From MGBC163016 sp964631345 (GTDB lineage: Bacteria > Actinomycetota > Coriobacteriia > Coriobacteriales > Eggerthellaceae): 64,000 nucleotides of DNA. The stretch lies in assembly GCA_964631345.1 (NCBI GenBank), contig CAZVWE010000002.1:186001-250000 (forward strand), read 5' to 3'. The notes under the pieces were generated by a model. That model ran no database searches and was not told where the DNA came from. It saw only the letters and a program-made list of their open reading frames with translations. Position 1 is the first letter of the stretch. Each line of letters begins with the position of its first letter. A program made the position numbers and the translations under genes. Shown one piece after another: positions 18,319 through 26,613 of this stretch.

Positions 18319-20130
18319 ATGAATGAAGCGGAGTTCCTACCAATAAATGCTGATGACATGCACAGGCGAGGTTGGACTGAGGTCGACTTCGCCTATGTTA
18401 TTGGGGACGCATATGTAGACCACCCAACATTTGGACCTGCAATCATATCTAGGGTGCTTGAACGCGAAGGCTATAAGGTCGGAATAATCTCGCAGCCTGA
18501 TTGGCGAGATATCTCTTCTGTAAAGGTATTTGGGAAACCTCGTCTTGGTTTTTTAGTATCTGCTGGCAATGTGGATTCAATGGTTGCAGCCTATACTTCT
18601 TCAAAAAAGAAAAGACATTGTGATCTATATTCTCCGGGCGGCGTTATTGGCAGAAGACCAAATAGAGCCGTCACGGTTTATGCCGATTTAATTCGCAAAG
18701 CATATAAAGATGTTGCAATTATCGCAGGGGGCATAGAAGCATCGCTTAGAAGGCTTGCGCATTATGATTACTGGTCGGATTCAATGCGAAAGTCACTTCT
18801 TGTAGATTCAGCTGTGGATTTAATTTCATATGGCATGGGCGAGCGCACTATAGTTGAAATTGCGGATGCTTTAAATGCGGGGCTTTCGGTTTCGGATTTA
18901 ACTTTTATAAATGGCACTGCTTTTACCGTTAAATCGTTAGATAACATTGTCGACTATATTCAGTTGCCTTCATGGGATGAAGTTTCATCTTCTGGATATG
19001 CTTATGCGGAAAGCTTTGCGATTCAATATAAGAATTCGGACAGCGTATCAGCTATGAGGCTAGTAGAACAATACGCTCCACGTTTGTTTTGTGTACAAAA
19101 CCCACCTGCAATGCCTTTGAGTACACCAGAAATGGATGCGACATATAGGCTTCCGTTTACATATAAAGCGCATCCTACATATGACGGGGCAGGAGGTGTT
19201 CCTGCTTTATCTGAAGTCGAATTTTCCATTACTGCAAACAGGGGATGCTTTGGGGAGTGCTCATTTTGTGCGCTTTCATTTCATCAGGGAAGGGTCGTAA
19301 GCACAAGAAGCAAAGAATCAATTCTTGATGAAGCACGCAATATTACAAAGCGTGATGGATTTAAGGGATACATCACAGATATAGGAGGCCCTACGGCAAA
19401 CTTCTTCCATCCTTCCTGTGACAGACAAAGTGAAAAAGGCGTTTGCTCTAATAAAAGGTGCTTAGGTGCTAAACCTTGCAAACTGATTGATGCAGATCAC
19501 TCTGAATATACTGACTTGCTTAAAGCAGTTCGCGAAATCCCTGGGGTTAAAAAAGCGTTTGTCAGAAGTGGTCTTAGGTACGACTACGCTTTACTTGACA
19601 AAAACCCTGAGTTTCTAAAAGAGCTTATATGTCATCACATATCGGGGCAATTGCGCGTAGCTCCTGAGCATGTATCAGATGATGTGCTTACGCTTATGGG
19701 AAAGCCTATGCGTGATGTATACGATCAATTTGTCGAACGATTTAATAAGATCACGAAAAAGGCCAACCTTGAACAGTATGTAGTTCCGTATCTTATGTCT
19801 TCACATCCTGGTTCCACTTTAAAAGATGCGATTGAGCTTGCGGAATTTGTAAGGGATATGGGATTTAACCCAGAACAAGTACAGGACTTTTACCCAACGC
19901 CATCTACGCTTTCAACCGTTATGTATTGCACAGGATATGATCCTTTAACCATGAAAGAAGTGTATGTCCCCAGAAGCGAAGATGAACGTGCAATGCAGCG
20001 GGCATTGATTCAATACAGAAATCCCAAGAATCATAACCTTGTGCGTCGTGCTTTGAAGGAAGCTGGTCGCGAGGATCTAATCGGATATGACAAAAAGTGT
20101 CTAGTTAGACCTAAAAAAACTAGAGAATAA
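18319..20130 (+). CDS. YgiQ-family radical SAM protein
   Basis: This large radical SAM protein of unknown substrate has 603 residues. The N-terminal domain resembles a cobalamin-binding-like fold seen in the family (VIGDAYVDHPTFGPAIISRVLEREGYKVGI). The cluster motif is RGCFGECSFCALSFHQGR near residue 310, giving C-x3-C-x2-C for the 4Fe-4S centre. Further conserved stretches are DIGGPTANF and LRVAPEHVSD. ATG 18319 has a weak GGGA upstream; TTG 18307 is also in frame. It follows trigger factor by 26 bp and is probably cotranscribed. No biochemical role is established for this family as far as I know. Confidence 0.92.
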   Translation: MNEAEFLPINADDMHRRGWTEVDFAYVIGDAYVDHPTFGPAIISRVLEREGYKVGIISQPDWRDISSVKVFGKPRLGFLVSAGNVDSMVAAYTSSKKKRHCDLYSPGGVIGRRPNRAVTVYADLIRKAYKDVAIIAGGIEASLRRLAHYDYWSDSMRKSLLVDSAVDLISYGMGERTIVEIADALNAGLSVSDLTFINGTAFTVKSLDNIVDYIQLPSWDEVSSSGYAYAESFAIQYKNSDSVSAMRLVEQYAPRLFCVQNPPAMPLSTPEMDATYRLPFTYKAHPTYDGAGGVPALSEVEFSITANRGCFGECSFCALSFHQGRVVSTRSKESILDEARNITKRDGFKGYITDIGGPTANFFHPSCDRQSEKGVCSNKRCLGAKPCKLIDADHSEYTDLLKAVREIPGVKKAFVRSGLRYDYALLDKNPEFLKELICHHISGQLRVAPEHVSDDVLTLMGKPMRDVYDQFVERFNKITKKANLEQYVVPYLMSSHPGSTLKDAIELAEFVRDMGFNPEQVQDFYPTPSTLSTVMYCTGYDPLTMKEVYVPRSEDERAMQRALIQYRNPKNHNLVRRALKEAGREDLIGYDKKCLVRPKKTRE

Positions 20131-20142
20131 TTGCCGATGCTG

Positions 20143-20151
20143 TGTTAGAAT
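20143..20151 (+). promoter_or_regulatory. Extended -10 promoter for the rplB-led ribosomal operon
   Basis: TGTTAGAAT at 20143-20151 fits TGnTAtAAT and lies just past the ygiQ stop and about 200 bp before rplB. It would give the second half of the S10 cluster its own promoter, as the split requires. Consensus match only. Confidence 0.5.
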
Positions 20152-20159
20152 TCAAATTT

Positions 20160-20351
20160 GCGTCTGTACGTGTATGGACACACCCGGACGCGTGGTTAGG
20201 CGGAGTCGCCGGCAAAGCCTCCTTTGTCGATGCGGCAATCGCAAAACCAAAAGGCAGGAAAAGGATACTTGGTGTGCGGAGAGGCGCGCGAACAAGTAAT
20301 CCTTGAAAAGGCTTTCGCTAAAACTTATGGCGAAGGCAGGAAAGGAAAGGC
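20160..20351 (+). promoter_or_regulatory. Structured 5' leader of the rplB operon
   Basis: The 190 bases before rplB are richer in GC than other gaps and can fold. GCGTCTG at about 20161-20167 can pair with CGGACGC near 20186-20192, with an inner GTGT/ACAC stem; next comes GGCG-GAGT-CGCC at about 20200-20211; further on are GC-rich repeats around 20276-20290. Purine-rich AGGAAAGGAAAGG precedes the ATG. This could be an autoregulatory leader for a ribosomal protein, but I recognise no known motif. Confidence 0.4.
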
Positions 20352-21182
20352 ATGGGAATAAAGCAATACAAGCCGACTAGCCCAGGTAGGCGTTTCCAGA
20401 CGGTTTCGGACTTTGAGGATATTACAACTTCAAAGCCTGAGAAATCACTTCTGGCAAAAAAGCCCAACAAGGCTGGCCGCAACAACAAAGGTCGCATTAC
20501 ATGTAGACACAAAGGTGGCGCAAACAAACGTCGCTATCGCGTAATTGATTTCAAGCGCAACAAAGATGGAGTACCTGCAAAGGTTGCTACGATTGAATAT
20601 GATCCAAATCGTTCAGCACGCATTTCTCTTCTTCATTATGTAGATGGTGAGAAGCGCTACATTCTTCATCCAAAGGGACTTAAGGTAGGAGATACCGTTG
20701 TATCTGGTCCTGATGCAGACATCAAACCAGGAAACGCTCTACCTCTTGAGAATATCCCTGTTGGTACGCTTATTCATTGTGTTGAGCTTCAGCCAGGTAA
20801 AGGCGCTTCTATGGCGCGCAGTGCTGGCACAAGCATCCAGCTTATGGGTAAAGAAGGAAAATATGCAATCCTTCGTATGCCATCTTCAGAAATGAGACGC
20901 GTACTTCTTACTTGCCGTGCAACTATCGGCGAAGTTGGAAATGCTGAGCATTCAAACATCAAGATTGGTAAGGCCGGACGCAATCGTTGGAAGGGTATCC
21001 GTCCTCACGTTCGCGGTACTGTTATGAACCCAGTAGATCACCCACATGGCGGTGGTGAAGGCAAGAATAAGACATCTGGTCGTCACCCAGTAACTCCATG
21101 GGGTGTTCCTACAAAGGGTCATCGTACTCGTAATAAGAAAAAGGCGTCTAATAGCCTGATCATTCGTCGTCGTAAGAAATAG
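20352..21182 (+). CDS. rplB: 50S ribosomal protein L2
   Basis: L2 supports subunit association and the peptidyl transferase centre; 276 residues. Diagnostic stretches: YKPTSPGRRFQTVSDF, GRNNKGRITCRHKGGANKRR, and near the C-terminus MNPVDHPHGGGEGKNKTSGR, which contains the conserved catalytic-region His. It opens the second ribosomal block, separated from rplW by 8.9 kb. Confidence 0.98.
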   Translation: MGIKQYKPTSPGRRFQTVSDFEDITTSKPEKSLLAKKPNKAGRNNKGRITCRHKGGANKRRYRVIDFKRNKDGVPAKVATIEYDPNRSARISLLHYVDGEKRYILHPKGLKVGDTVVSGPDADIKPGNALPLENIPVGTLIHCVELQPGKGASMARSAGTSIQLMGKEGKYAILRMPSSEMRRVLLTCRATIGEVGNAEHSNIKIGKAGRNRWKGIRPHVRGTVMNPVDHPHGGGEGKNKTSGRHPVTPWGVPTKGHRTRNKKKASNSLIIRRRKK

Positions 21183-21199
21183 CTGTCAAGGAGTGAAAG

Positions 21200-21472
21200 T
21201 TGAGTAGAAGTCTTAAAAAAGGACCTTTCATCGAGCCGCGCCTTCTCGGCCGAATCCAAAAGATGAATGAAGAGGGCGAAAAAGAGATCATTAAAACATG
21301 GTCACGCGCATCAACCATTTTCCCGGAGATGGTAGGACATACAATCGCTGTTTATGACGGTCGCAAGCATGTTCCTGTATACATCACTGAATCAATGGTT
21401 GGACATAAACTGGGTGAATTTTCACCAACAAGAACATTCCGCGGACATTCCGCTGACAAAGGCAAGAAGTAA
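21200..21472 (+). CDS. rpsS: 30S ribosomal protein S19
   Basis: S19 is a small-subunit head protein contacting the A-site finger; 90 residues. TTG start after AAGGAG. Recognised by SRSLKKGPFIEPRLLGRI, the WSRASTIFPEMVGHTIAVYDGRK region and LGEFSPTRTFRGH. Confidence 0.97.
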   Translation: MSRSLKKGPFIEPRLLGRIQKMNEEGEKEIIKTWSRASTIFPEMVGHTIAVYDGRKHVPVYITESMVGHKLGEFSPTRTFRGHSADKGKK

Positions 21473-21484
21473 GGGAGGGGAGAG

Positions 21485-21826
21485 ATGGAAGTTAAAGCAG
21501 TTGCGAAATATGTTCGCATTTCCCCTCGTAAAGCTAGAGTCGTGGTTGACCTTGTTCGTGGGAAAAGCGTTCAACAAGCACGTGAAATCCTTGCATTTAC
21601 AAATCGCGGAATAGCTGAAACTGTCGAAAAGACATTGAATTCCGCTGTTGCAAATGCAGAACACAACAACCACCTCGATGCGAGCACGTTGGTCGTGAAG
21701 AGGGCGTTTGTGGATGAAGGACCAACACTAAAGCGTATTCGTCCACGCGCAAAGGGTTCAGCATCACGTATTAATAAGCGCATGAGCCACATCACGATTA
21801 CCGTAGCACCGCGAGAGGAGGCTTGA
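21485..21826 (+). CDS. rplV: 50S ribosomal protein L22
   Basis: L22 has a beta hairpin that lines the exit tunnel; 113 residues. ATG after GGGAGGGGAG. Motifs: VAKYVRISPRKARVVVDLVRG, the NNHLDASTLVVKRAFVDEG segment, and RPRAKGSASRINKRMSHITI at the hairpin and end. No macrolide-resistance insertion is seen in the hairpin. Confidence 0.97.
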   Translation: MEVKAVAKYVRISPRKARVVVDLVRGKSVQQAREILAFTNRGIAETVEKTLNSAVANAEHNNHLDASTLVVKRAFVDEGPTLKRIRPRAKGSASRINKRMSHITITVAPREEA

Positions 21827-21830
21827 GTTA

Positions 21831-22550
21831 ATGGGTCAGAAAGTTAGCCCTACAGGCTTTAGGCTTGGAATTACAGAGGATTGGCGTAGCCGTTGGTACG
21901 CTGATAAAGACTATGCGAAGACCTTAGAGAACGATCTTAAGATTCGTAAGTTTTTAGAGAAGCATCTTGCTCGTGCTGCAGTTTCAAAAATTGAGATTGA
22001 GCGCGCGGGCGACAAAATAAAGGTGATCATCACAACCGCACGTCCTGGTGTCGTTATCGGCAAAAAGGGTGCAGAGATTGATTCACTTCGCAAAAAGCTT
22101 GAAAAAATTGCAGAGGGTACGGTTGCTGTAGAGGTAATTGAGATCAAGCGTCCTGAGCTTGATGCTGAGCTTATTGCTCAATCAGTGGCTGAGCAGCTAG
22201 AAGGTCGTGTGGCTTTCAGACGTGCAATGCGCAAAGCTGTTCAATCTGCTCGTAAATCAGGCGCTAAAGGTATTAGAATCCAATGCTCTGGACGTCTCGG
22301 TGGCGCTGAAATGTCAAGGCGTGAATGGTACCGTGAAGGCAGAGTTCCACTACAGACACTTCGCGCAAAGATTGATTATGGTTTTGCCACAGCAAACACT
22401 CAAATGGGTGCAATTGGTGTGCAGGTATGGGTTTATCACGGAGACGTTCTTCCAAATCAAAAGATGATAAATCCAGCTCTTGAGGGTTCATCTAGACCAC
22501 CAAGGCGTCGCAATGATAGAAACGACCGCAACGACAGGGGGCGTAACTAA
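21831..22550 (+). CDS. rpsC: 30S ribosomal protein S3
   Basis: S3 sits at the mRNA entry channel; 239 residues. It shows GQKVSPTGFRLGIT at the start, a KH domain with VVIGKKGAEIDSLRKKLEKI, and SGRLGGAEMSRREWYREGRVPL in the C-terminal domain. The protein ends in an Arg/Asn/Asp-rich tail (RRNDRNDRNDRGRN). Its TAA overlaps the rplP ATG. Confidence 0.97.
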   Translation: MGQKVSPTGFRLGITEDWRSRWYADKDYAKTLENDLKIRKFLEKHLARAAVSKIEIERAGDKIKVIITTARPGVVIGKKGAEIDSLRKKLEKIAEGTVAVEVIEIKRPELDAELIAQSVAEQLEGRVAFRRAMRKAVQSARKSGAKGIRIQCSGRLGGAEMSRREWYREGRVPLQTLRAKIDYGFATANTQMGAIGVQVWVYHGDVLPNQKMINPALEGSSRPPRRRNDRNDRNDRGRN

Positions 22551-22972
22551 TGCTAATGCCTAAACGCGTCAAGCACCGTAAGGTGCAGCGCGGTTCCATG
22601 AAAGGCAAAGCCAAAGGTGGGACGCGCTTAAACCACGGCTCTTATGGGCTTCAAGCTCAAGAGGCTCACTGGATTACTAACCGTCAAATCGAAGCTGCTC
22701 GTATTGCTATGACTCGTCATATGAAGCGTGGCGGCAAGGTTTGGATCACCATATTTCCAGATAAGCCAATAACTTCAAAACCTGCTGAGACTCGCATGGG
22801 TTCTGGCAAGGGTAATCCTGAAGGTTGGGTAGCAGTTGTGAAACCCGGTCGCATCATGTTTGAGATTGATGGTGTAGATGATGAGACCGCTCGTGAGGCT
22901 TTGCGCCTGGCAACTAACAAGCTGCCGATTAAGTGCAAGATCGTCACACGTGAGACAGAAGGGCAGGAATAG
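22550..22972 (+). CDS. rplP: 50S ribosomal protein L16
   Basis: L16 binds near the A-site tRNA; 140 residues. It starts MLMPKRVKHRKVQRGSMKG, as commonly seen, with the ATG overlapping the rpsC stop. Other conserved stretches: RQIEAARIAMTRHMKRGGKVWI, RMGSGKGNPEGWVAVVKPG and ALRLATNKLPIKCKIV. Confidence 0.97.
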   Translation: MLMPKRVKHRKVQRGSMKGKAKGGTRLNHGSYGLQAQEAHWITNRQIEAARIAMTRHMKRGGKVWITIFPDKPITSKPAETRMGSGKGNPEGWVAVVKPGRIMFEIDGVDDETAREALRLATNKLPIKCKIVTRETEGQE

Positions 22973-23167
22973 ATGAAAGCATCAGAGATACGTGAGCTTT
23001 CAGCCGAGGATCTGAACGAGAAGCTTAAAGAGGCTCGCACAGAGCTCTTTAACCTGCGCTTCCAGATGGCTACAAGCCAGCTCGACAACACAGCCCGCGT
23101 TAAGCAGGTAAAAAAAGACATCGCCCGCATCCTTACCGAGATGCGCGCACGTGAGTTGAGCGCATAG
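22973..23167 (+). CDS. rpmC: 50S ribosomal protein L29
   Basis: This small tunnel-exit protein beside L23 has 64 residues: KASEIRELSAEDLNEKLKEA, then ELFNLRFQMATSQLDNTARV. It starts right after the rplP stop (TAG ATG), with GGCAGG upstream inside rplP. Confidence 0.96.
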   Translation: MKASEIRELSAEDLNEKLKEARTELFNLRFQMATSQLDNTARVKQVKKDIARILTEMRARELSA

Positions 23168-23180
23168 GAGGGAAGGGAAT

Positions 23181-23441
23181 ATGTCTGAAACAAGAAACCA
23201 ACGTAAAGTTCGTCAAGGCGTCGTCGTAAGCGACGGCAATGACAAAACGATCGTAGTATCTGTAACAGAGCGCAAGCCTCATCCTGTTTATGGAAAGATG
23301 ATCGTGTCTACTAAGAAGTACCACACACATGATGAGAACAATGAGGCAGGAATTGGCGACACTGTTCAAATCATGGAAACGCGTCCAATGTCAAAAATGA
23401 AGCGTTGGCGCCTTTTAAAGATAGTTGAGAAGGCCAAATAG
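23181..23441 (+). CDS. rpsQ: 30S ribosomal protein S17
   Basis: This primary 16S rRNA binder has an OB fold; 86 residues. Recognised by RKVRQGVVVSDGNDKTIVV, HPVYGKMIVSTKKYHTHDE and IMETRPMSKMKRWRLLKIVE. RBS GGAGGGAAGGG upstream of the ATG. Confidence 0.97.
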   Translation: MSETRNQRKVRQGVVVSDGNDKTIVVSVTERKPHPVYGKMIVSTKKYHTHDENNEAGIGDTVQIMETRPMSKMKRWRLLKIVEKAK

Positions 23442-23479
23442 CGCATAGCGCTTTAGGTGAGAAAGTAAGGATAAGTCTT

Positions 23480-23848
23480 ATGATTCAGATGCAATCAATG
23501 CTCGCTGTGGCCGACAACTCCGGCGCTCGCAAGGTGCAATGCATCAAAGTCCTAGGCGGATCAAAAAGACGCTATGCGGGACTCGGCGATGTAATCATCT
23601 GCAGTGTCAAAGAGGCTATGCCAAACGGCAACATCAAAAAGGGCGAGGTTGTTCGTTGCGTAATCGTACGAGTGAACAAAGAAGTTCGCCGCTCTGATGG
23701 CAGCTATATTAAGTTTGACCAAAACGCATGTGTATTAATTAACAACGATGGCACTCCGCGCGGCACCCGTATTTTCGGACCTGTTGCTCGTGAACTTCGT
23801 GACAAGCGCTATATGAAGATCGTTTCATTAGCTCCTGAGACGCTTTAA
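23480..23848 (+). CDS. rplN: 50S ribosomal protein L14
   Basis: L14 contacts the small subunit and is the RsfS target; 122 residues. Signature MIQMQSMLAVADNSGARKV at the start and FDQNACVLINNDGTPRGTRI in the second half. Usual length and position after rpsQ. Confidence 0.98.
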   Translation: MIQMQSMLAVADNSGARKVQCIKVLGGSKRRYAGLGDVIICSVKEAMPNGNIKKGEVVRCVIVRVNKEVRRSDGSYIKFDQNACVLINNDGTPRGTRIFGPVARELRDKRYMKIVSLAPETL

Positions 23849-23863
23849 GAGGAGGTGTTTTGA

Positions 23864-24208
23864 ATGGCAGCTAAGACAACTGACAAGAAGAACCACCTCA
23901 ACGTAAAAAGCGGTGACACGGTAGCAGTTCTGAAAGGAAAAGATCGCGGAAAGGAAGGAAAAGTCCTTCGCACTGTTCCTGAGAAAGAGCGCGTAGTTGT
24001 TGAGAAGGTCAACATGATGAAAAAGGCCATGAGGCCAACTCAGCAAAATCCGCAGGGTGGTATTTCTTCTATGGAAGCTCCAATGCATGTATCAAATGTC
24101 ATGCTTGTGTGCCCTGCATGCAATAAGCCAACTCGTGTTGCTCACAGAGTAAACGATGCTGGTAAGAAGGTTCGTGTTTGTAAGAAGTGCGGCAAAGACA
24201 TCGATTAG
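23864..24208 (+). CDS. rplX: 50S ribosomal protein L24
   Basis: L24 starts large-subunit assembly; 114 residues. KOW motif KSGDTVAVLKGKDRGKEGKVL; the C-terminal part contains CPACNKP and CKKCGKD, a two-CxxC zinc-binding pair present in some L24 proteins. The RBS GGAGG is at 23851-23855. It is followed by an unusually long 113-bp gap. Confidence 0.97.
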   Translation: MAAKTTDKKNHLNVKSGDTVAVLKGKDRGKEGKVLRTVPEKERVVVEKVNMMKKAMRPTQQNPQGGISSMEAPMHVSNVMLVCPACNKPTRVAHRVNDAGKKVRVCKKCGKDID

Positions 24209-24223
24209 TTTTTGTTCGCATAT

Positions 24224-24290
24224 TTACTTGCTGTTAATTCAGCTAGTAATTGGCCCTCAAAATGAGGGACGCAGGGTCGGAAATCCTGTG
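24224..24290 (+). promoter_or_regulatory. Three consecutive hairpins between rplX and rplE
   Basis: Hairpin 1 pairs TTACTTGCTG (24224-24233) with CAGCTAGTAA (24240-24249), one mismatch. Hairpin 2 pairs CCCTCA (24254-24259) with TGAGGG (24263-24268). Hairpin 3 pairs CGCAGG (24270-24275) with CCTGTG (24285-24290). No T-tract follows, so these are more likely an RNA processing or regulatory element than a terminator. Confidence 0.5.
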
Positions 24291-24321
24291 TTTAAACCAA
24301 CGGATGGAAGGATGAACGGTA

Positions 24322-24873
24322 ATGGCTGAAGAGCCCCGTCTAAAGAAAAAGTACAAAGAAGAAATTGTCTCTGCCCTTGAAAAAGAGCTCGAGATCAAAA
24401 ACGTAAACGATGTACCAAAGCTTCAAAAGATCGTAGTTAACATGGGTGTTGGTGCTGCAGCAGGTGATTCTAAATTGCTAGACGCTGCAATGAACGATAT
24501 GCGCGTTATCACAGGCCAGCAACCAGCTATTACTCGTGCTAAGAAATCAATTGCAGGTTTTCACATTCGTGAAGGACAGGCAATTGGATGTAAGGTCACC
24601 CTTCGTGGAGACCGCATGTGGGAGTTTCTTGATCGTCTGATCGCTACAGCTATTCCACGTGTTCGCGACTTTCGTGGACTTTCTACAAAAAGCTTTGATG
24701 GACGTGGAAACTACTCAATGGGCGTAACCGAGCAGTTGATCTTCCCTGAAATTGATTACGACAAAATTGATCGTACAAGGGGAATGGATATCGCTTTTGT
24801 TACATCTGCAAAAAATGATGAGCAAGCCTTTGCACTGTTGAAGGCATTAGGTTTTCCATTTAAAGAAAACTAG
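24322..24873 (+). CDS. rplE: 50S ribosomal protein L5
   Basis: L5 binds 5S rRNA and the P-site tRNA; 183 residues. Seen: VPKLQKIVVNMGVGAA, ITGQQPAITRAKKSIAGFHIR, RDFRGLSTKSFDGRGNYSMG and EQLIFPEIDYDKID. Position after rplX is canonical although the spacing is not. Confidence 0.98.
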   Translation: MAEEPRLKKKYKEEIVSALEKELEIKNVNDVPKLQKIVVNMGVGAAAGDSKLLDAAMNDMRVITGQQPAITRAKKSIAGFHIREGQAIGCKVTLRGDRMWEFLDRLIATAIPRVRDFRGLSTKSFDGRGNYSMGVTEQLIFPEIDYDKIDRTRGMDIAFVTSAKNDEQAFALLKALGFPFKEN

Positions 24874-24945
24874 GTTTAGGTGTACTAAGCAGTTTATAAA
24901 AATGGCTATTGATTTAAAGCGAACAGGGTTAGAAAGAAGGAATGC

Positions 24946-25131
24946 ATGGCAAAGAAATCGATGATCGCCAAGGCAAAGCGAGAGCCGAAGTATTCCACTC
25001 GCAAGCACAACAGATGCATGCGTTGCGGACGTCCTCGTGCTTACTATCGCAAGTTTGGTCTATGCCGAATTTGCTTACGTGAGCTTGCTAATAAAGGCGA
25101 ACTGCCCGGCGTTACAAAATCTTCCTGGTAA
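24946..25131 (+). CDS. rpsZ: 30S ribosomal protein S14, zinc-binding type
   Basis: This short zinc form of S14 has 61 residues. It contains C-x2-C twice (CMRCGRP and CRICLRE), the four zinc ligands, and ends ANKGELPGVTKSSW as in the type Z protein. A zinc-free longer paralogue would be the alternative under zinc limitation; none is in the window. RBS GAAGGA. Confidence 0.97.
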   Translation: MAKKSMIAKAKREPKYSTRKHNRCMRCGRPRAYYRKFGLCRICLRELANKGELPGVTKSSW

Positions 25132-25244
25132 GGCCATCTAGGAAAAACGCCAAGGGTTCAGGCGTGCGCGAAAGGCGAGAGTGTTAAGGGCATTCATCGA
25201 ACCGACGCGTAATTGCACATCTTGAGTCAAAGGAGAAGCGAAAC
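25132..25244 (+). promoter_or_regulatory. GC-rich gap with hairpin before rpsH
   Basis: This 113-base gap contains ACGCC (25147-25151) pairing with GGCGT (25161-25165), followed by GCGCGAAAGGCGAGAG. No T-tract follows and no promoter is convincing. In Escherichia coli S8 represses the spc operon through a helix near rplE; whether this segment is such a site is a guess. Confidence 0.3.
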
Positions 25245-25643
25245 ATGACAATGACCGATCCCATAGCAGATATGCTTACGCGTCTGCGTAACGCACAAAC
25301 TGCTGGGCATGACACGGTTAGCATGCCAACCAGTAAAAAACTGGTCGAGATTGCAAAGATCATGAGCCAAGAGGGATACATTCAAGGCTATGAGGTAATT
25401 GAATCAAAGCCAAGAGATATCCTTGAGCTCACACTTAAGTACGGTCCTAAAAAGGAAAAGATTATTCGCGGTATCAAGAGAATCTCTAAGCCAGGTCTTC
25501 GTATTTATGCTGGAAAAGAAGACCTTCCACGTGTGCTTGGTGGACTTGGAACTGCGATCATATCCACTTCAAGCGGGGTAATGACCGATCGTGATGCTAG
25601 AAAAGCTGGCATCGGTGGCGAAGTCATTGCCTATATTTGGTAG
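25245..25643 (+). CDS. rpsH: 30S ribosomal protein S8
   Basis: This central-domain 16S rRNA binder has 132 residues. It starts TMTDPIADMLTRLRNAQ and ends GVMTDRDARKAGIGGEVIAYIW, both diagnostic. ATG at 25245 has AAAGGAGAAG upstream. Confidence 0.98.
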   Translation: MTMTDPIADMLTRLRNAQTAGHDTVSMPTSKKLVEIAKIMSQEGYIQGYEVIESKPRDILELTLKYGPKKEKIIRGIKRISKPGLRIYAGKEDLPRVLGGLGTAIISTSSGVMTDRDARKAGIGGEVIAYIW

Positions 25644-25659
25644 AACGGAGGGGTTGTAG

Positions 25660-26199
25660 ATGTCACGTATCGGTAAAATGCCAGTGGCCATCCCTTCTGG
25701 GGTTGAGGTGAAAATTGACGGCACCACTGTCACTGTAAAGGGGAAGAAGGGTGAGCTTACCCGTACTTTCCAACCAACAATGATCATCAAGCAAGAGGGA
25801 GACGAAATTATCATCTCGCCTGCTGATGAAGAGCGTCAAACAAATGCATATTGGGGACTTACTCGTTCTTTATTGCATAACATGGTTACAGGTGTGTCAG
25901 AAGGTTTTGAGAAAAAGCTTGAGCTTGTAGGTGTAGGTTACCGTGCATCTCTTAAGGGTCATGATCTTGAGTTGCAACTTGGCTTCTCACATCCTGTTCT
26001 TGTAAAAGCACCTGAGGGAATAACATTTGAAGTGCCTTCACAAAATGAAATCACCGTATCTGGTATTTCGAAAGAACAGGTAGGACAAGTTGCTGCCGAC
26101 ATTCGCAAATGGCGCAAGCCTGAACCTTATAAAGGTAAGGGTATTCGCTATGTCGGTGAATATGTACGTCGTAAGGCCGGCAAGGCTGGCAAGGAATAG
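25660..26199 (+). CDS. rplF: 50S ribosomal protein L6
   Basis: L6 stabilises the sarcin-ricin loop region; 179 residues. MSRIGKMPVAIPSGVEV at the start, LVGVGYRASLKGHDLELQLGFSHPV split across the middle, and EPYKGKGIRYVGEYVRRKAGK at the end. RBS GGAGGGG. Confidence 0.98.
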   Translation: MSRIGKMPVAIPSGVEVKIDGTTVTVKGKKGELTRTFQPTMIIKQEGDEIIISPADEERQTNAYWGLTRSLLHNMVTGVSEGFEKKLELVGVGYRASLKGHDLELQLGFSHPVLVKAPEGITFEVPSQNEITVSGISKEQVGQVAADIRKWRKPEPYKGKGIRYVGEYVRRKAGKAGKE

Positions 26200-26229
26200 C
26201 CTATCTGAGGCAGAAAGGAAGGATCTCTC

Positions 26230-26601
26230 ATGCAGAAATCTGTTCTTAAGCGCCAGAAAGGCCTCTCACGTCGCCATCGCCGCGTCCGTGGAAAGGTCTC
26301 TGGAACGCCTGCGCGTCCACGCCTTTGCGTGACTCGCTCAAACAAAAACATCTATGCACAAGTTATAGATGATGTTTCCCATACAACGATTTGTGGTGCG
26401 TCCACTTTGGGTGCTGACTTTAAAAAGTCTGGCGCAAAAGCATCGACTGTTGAAGGGGCTTTAAAGCTTGGACAAATCATCGGTGGTATTGCAAAAGACA
26501 AAGGCGTTAAACAGGTAGTGTTCGATCGCGGTGGCAACCTTTATCACGGCAGAGTTAAAGCTGTGGCAGACGGTGCACGTGAAGCCGGACTAGAATTCTA
26601 G
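26230..26601 (+). CDS. rplR: 50S ribosomal protein L18
   Basis: L18 binds 5S rRNA; 123 residues. Segments: RRHRRVRGKVSGTPARPRLCV, SNKNIYAQVIDD and VVFDRGGNLYHGRVKAVADGAR at the end. Spacing to rpsE is 12 bp. Confidence 0.97.
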   Translation: MQKSVLKRQKGLSRRHRRVRGKVSGTPARPRLCVTRSNKNIYAQVIDDVSHTTICGASTLGADFKKSGAKASTVEGALKLGQIIGGIAKDKGVKQVVFDRGGNLYHGRVKAVADGAREAGLEF

Positions 26602-26613
26602 AAGGGAAACTAA

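Noticed and set aside
11594..20130. A mobile island inserted into the S10 operon
   Set aside because: No integrase, transposase, terminal repeats or target duplication seen, codon use and base composition look like the neighbours, and tig is a housekeeping gene.
25147..25180. A GGGTTCA stretch suggesting a tRNA T-arm before rpsH
   Set aside because: No acceptor stem, anticodon arm or CCA-proximal pairing can be built around it.
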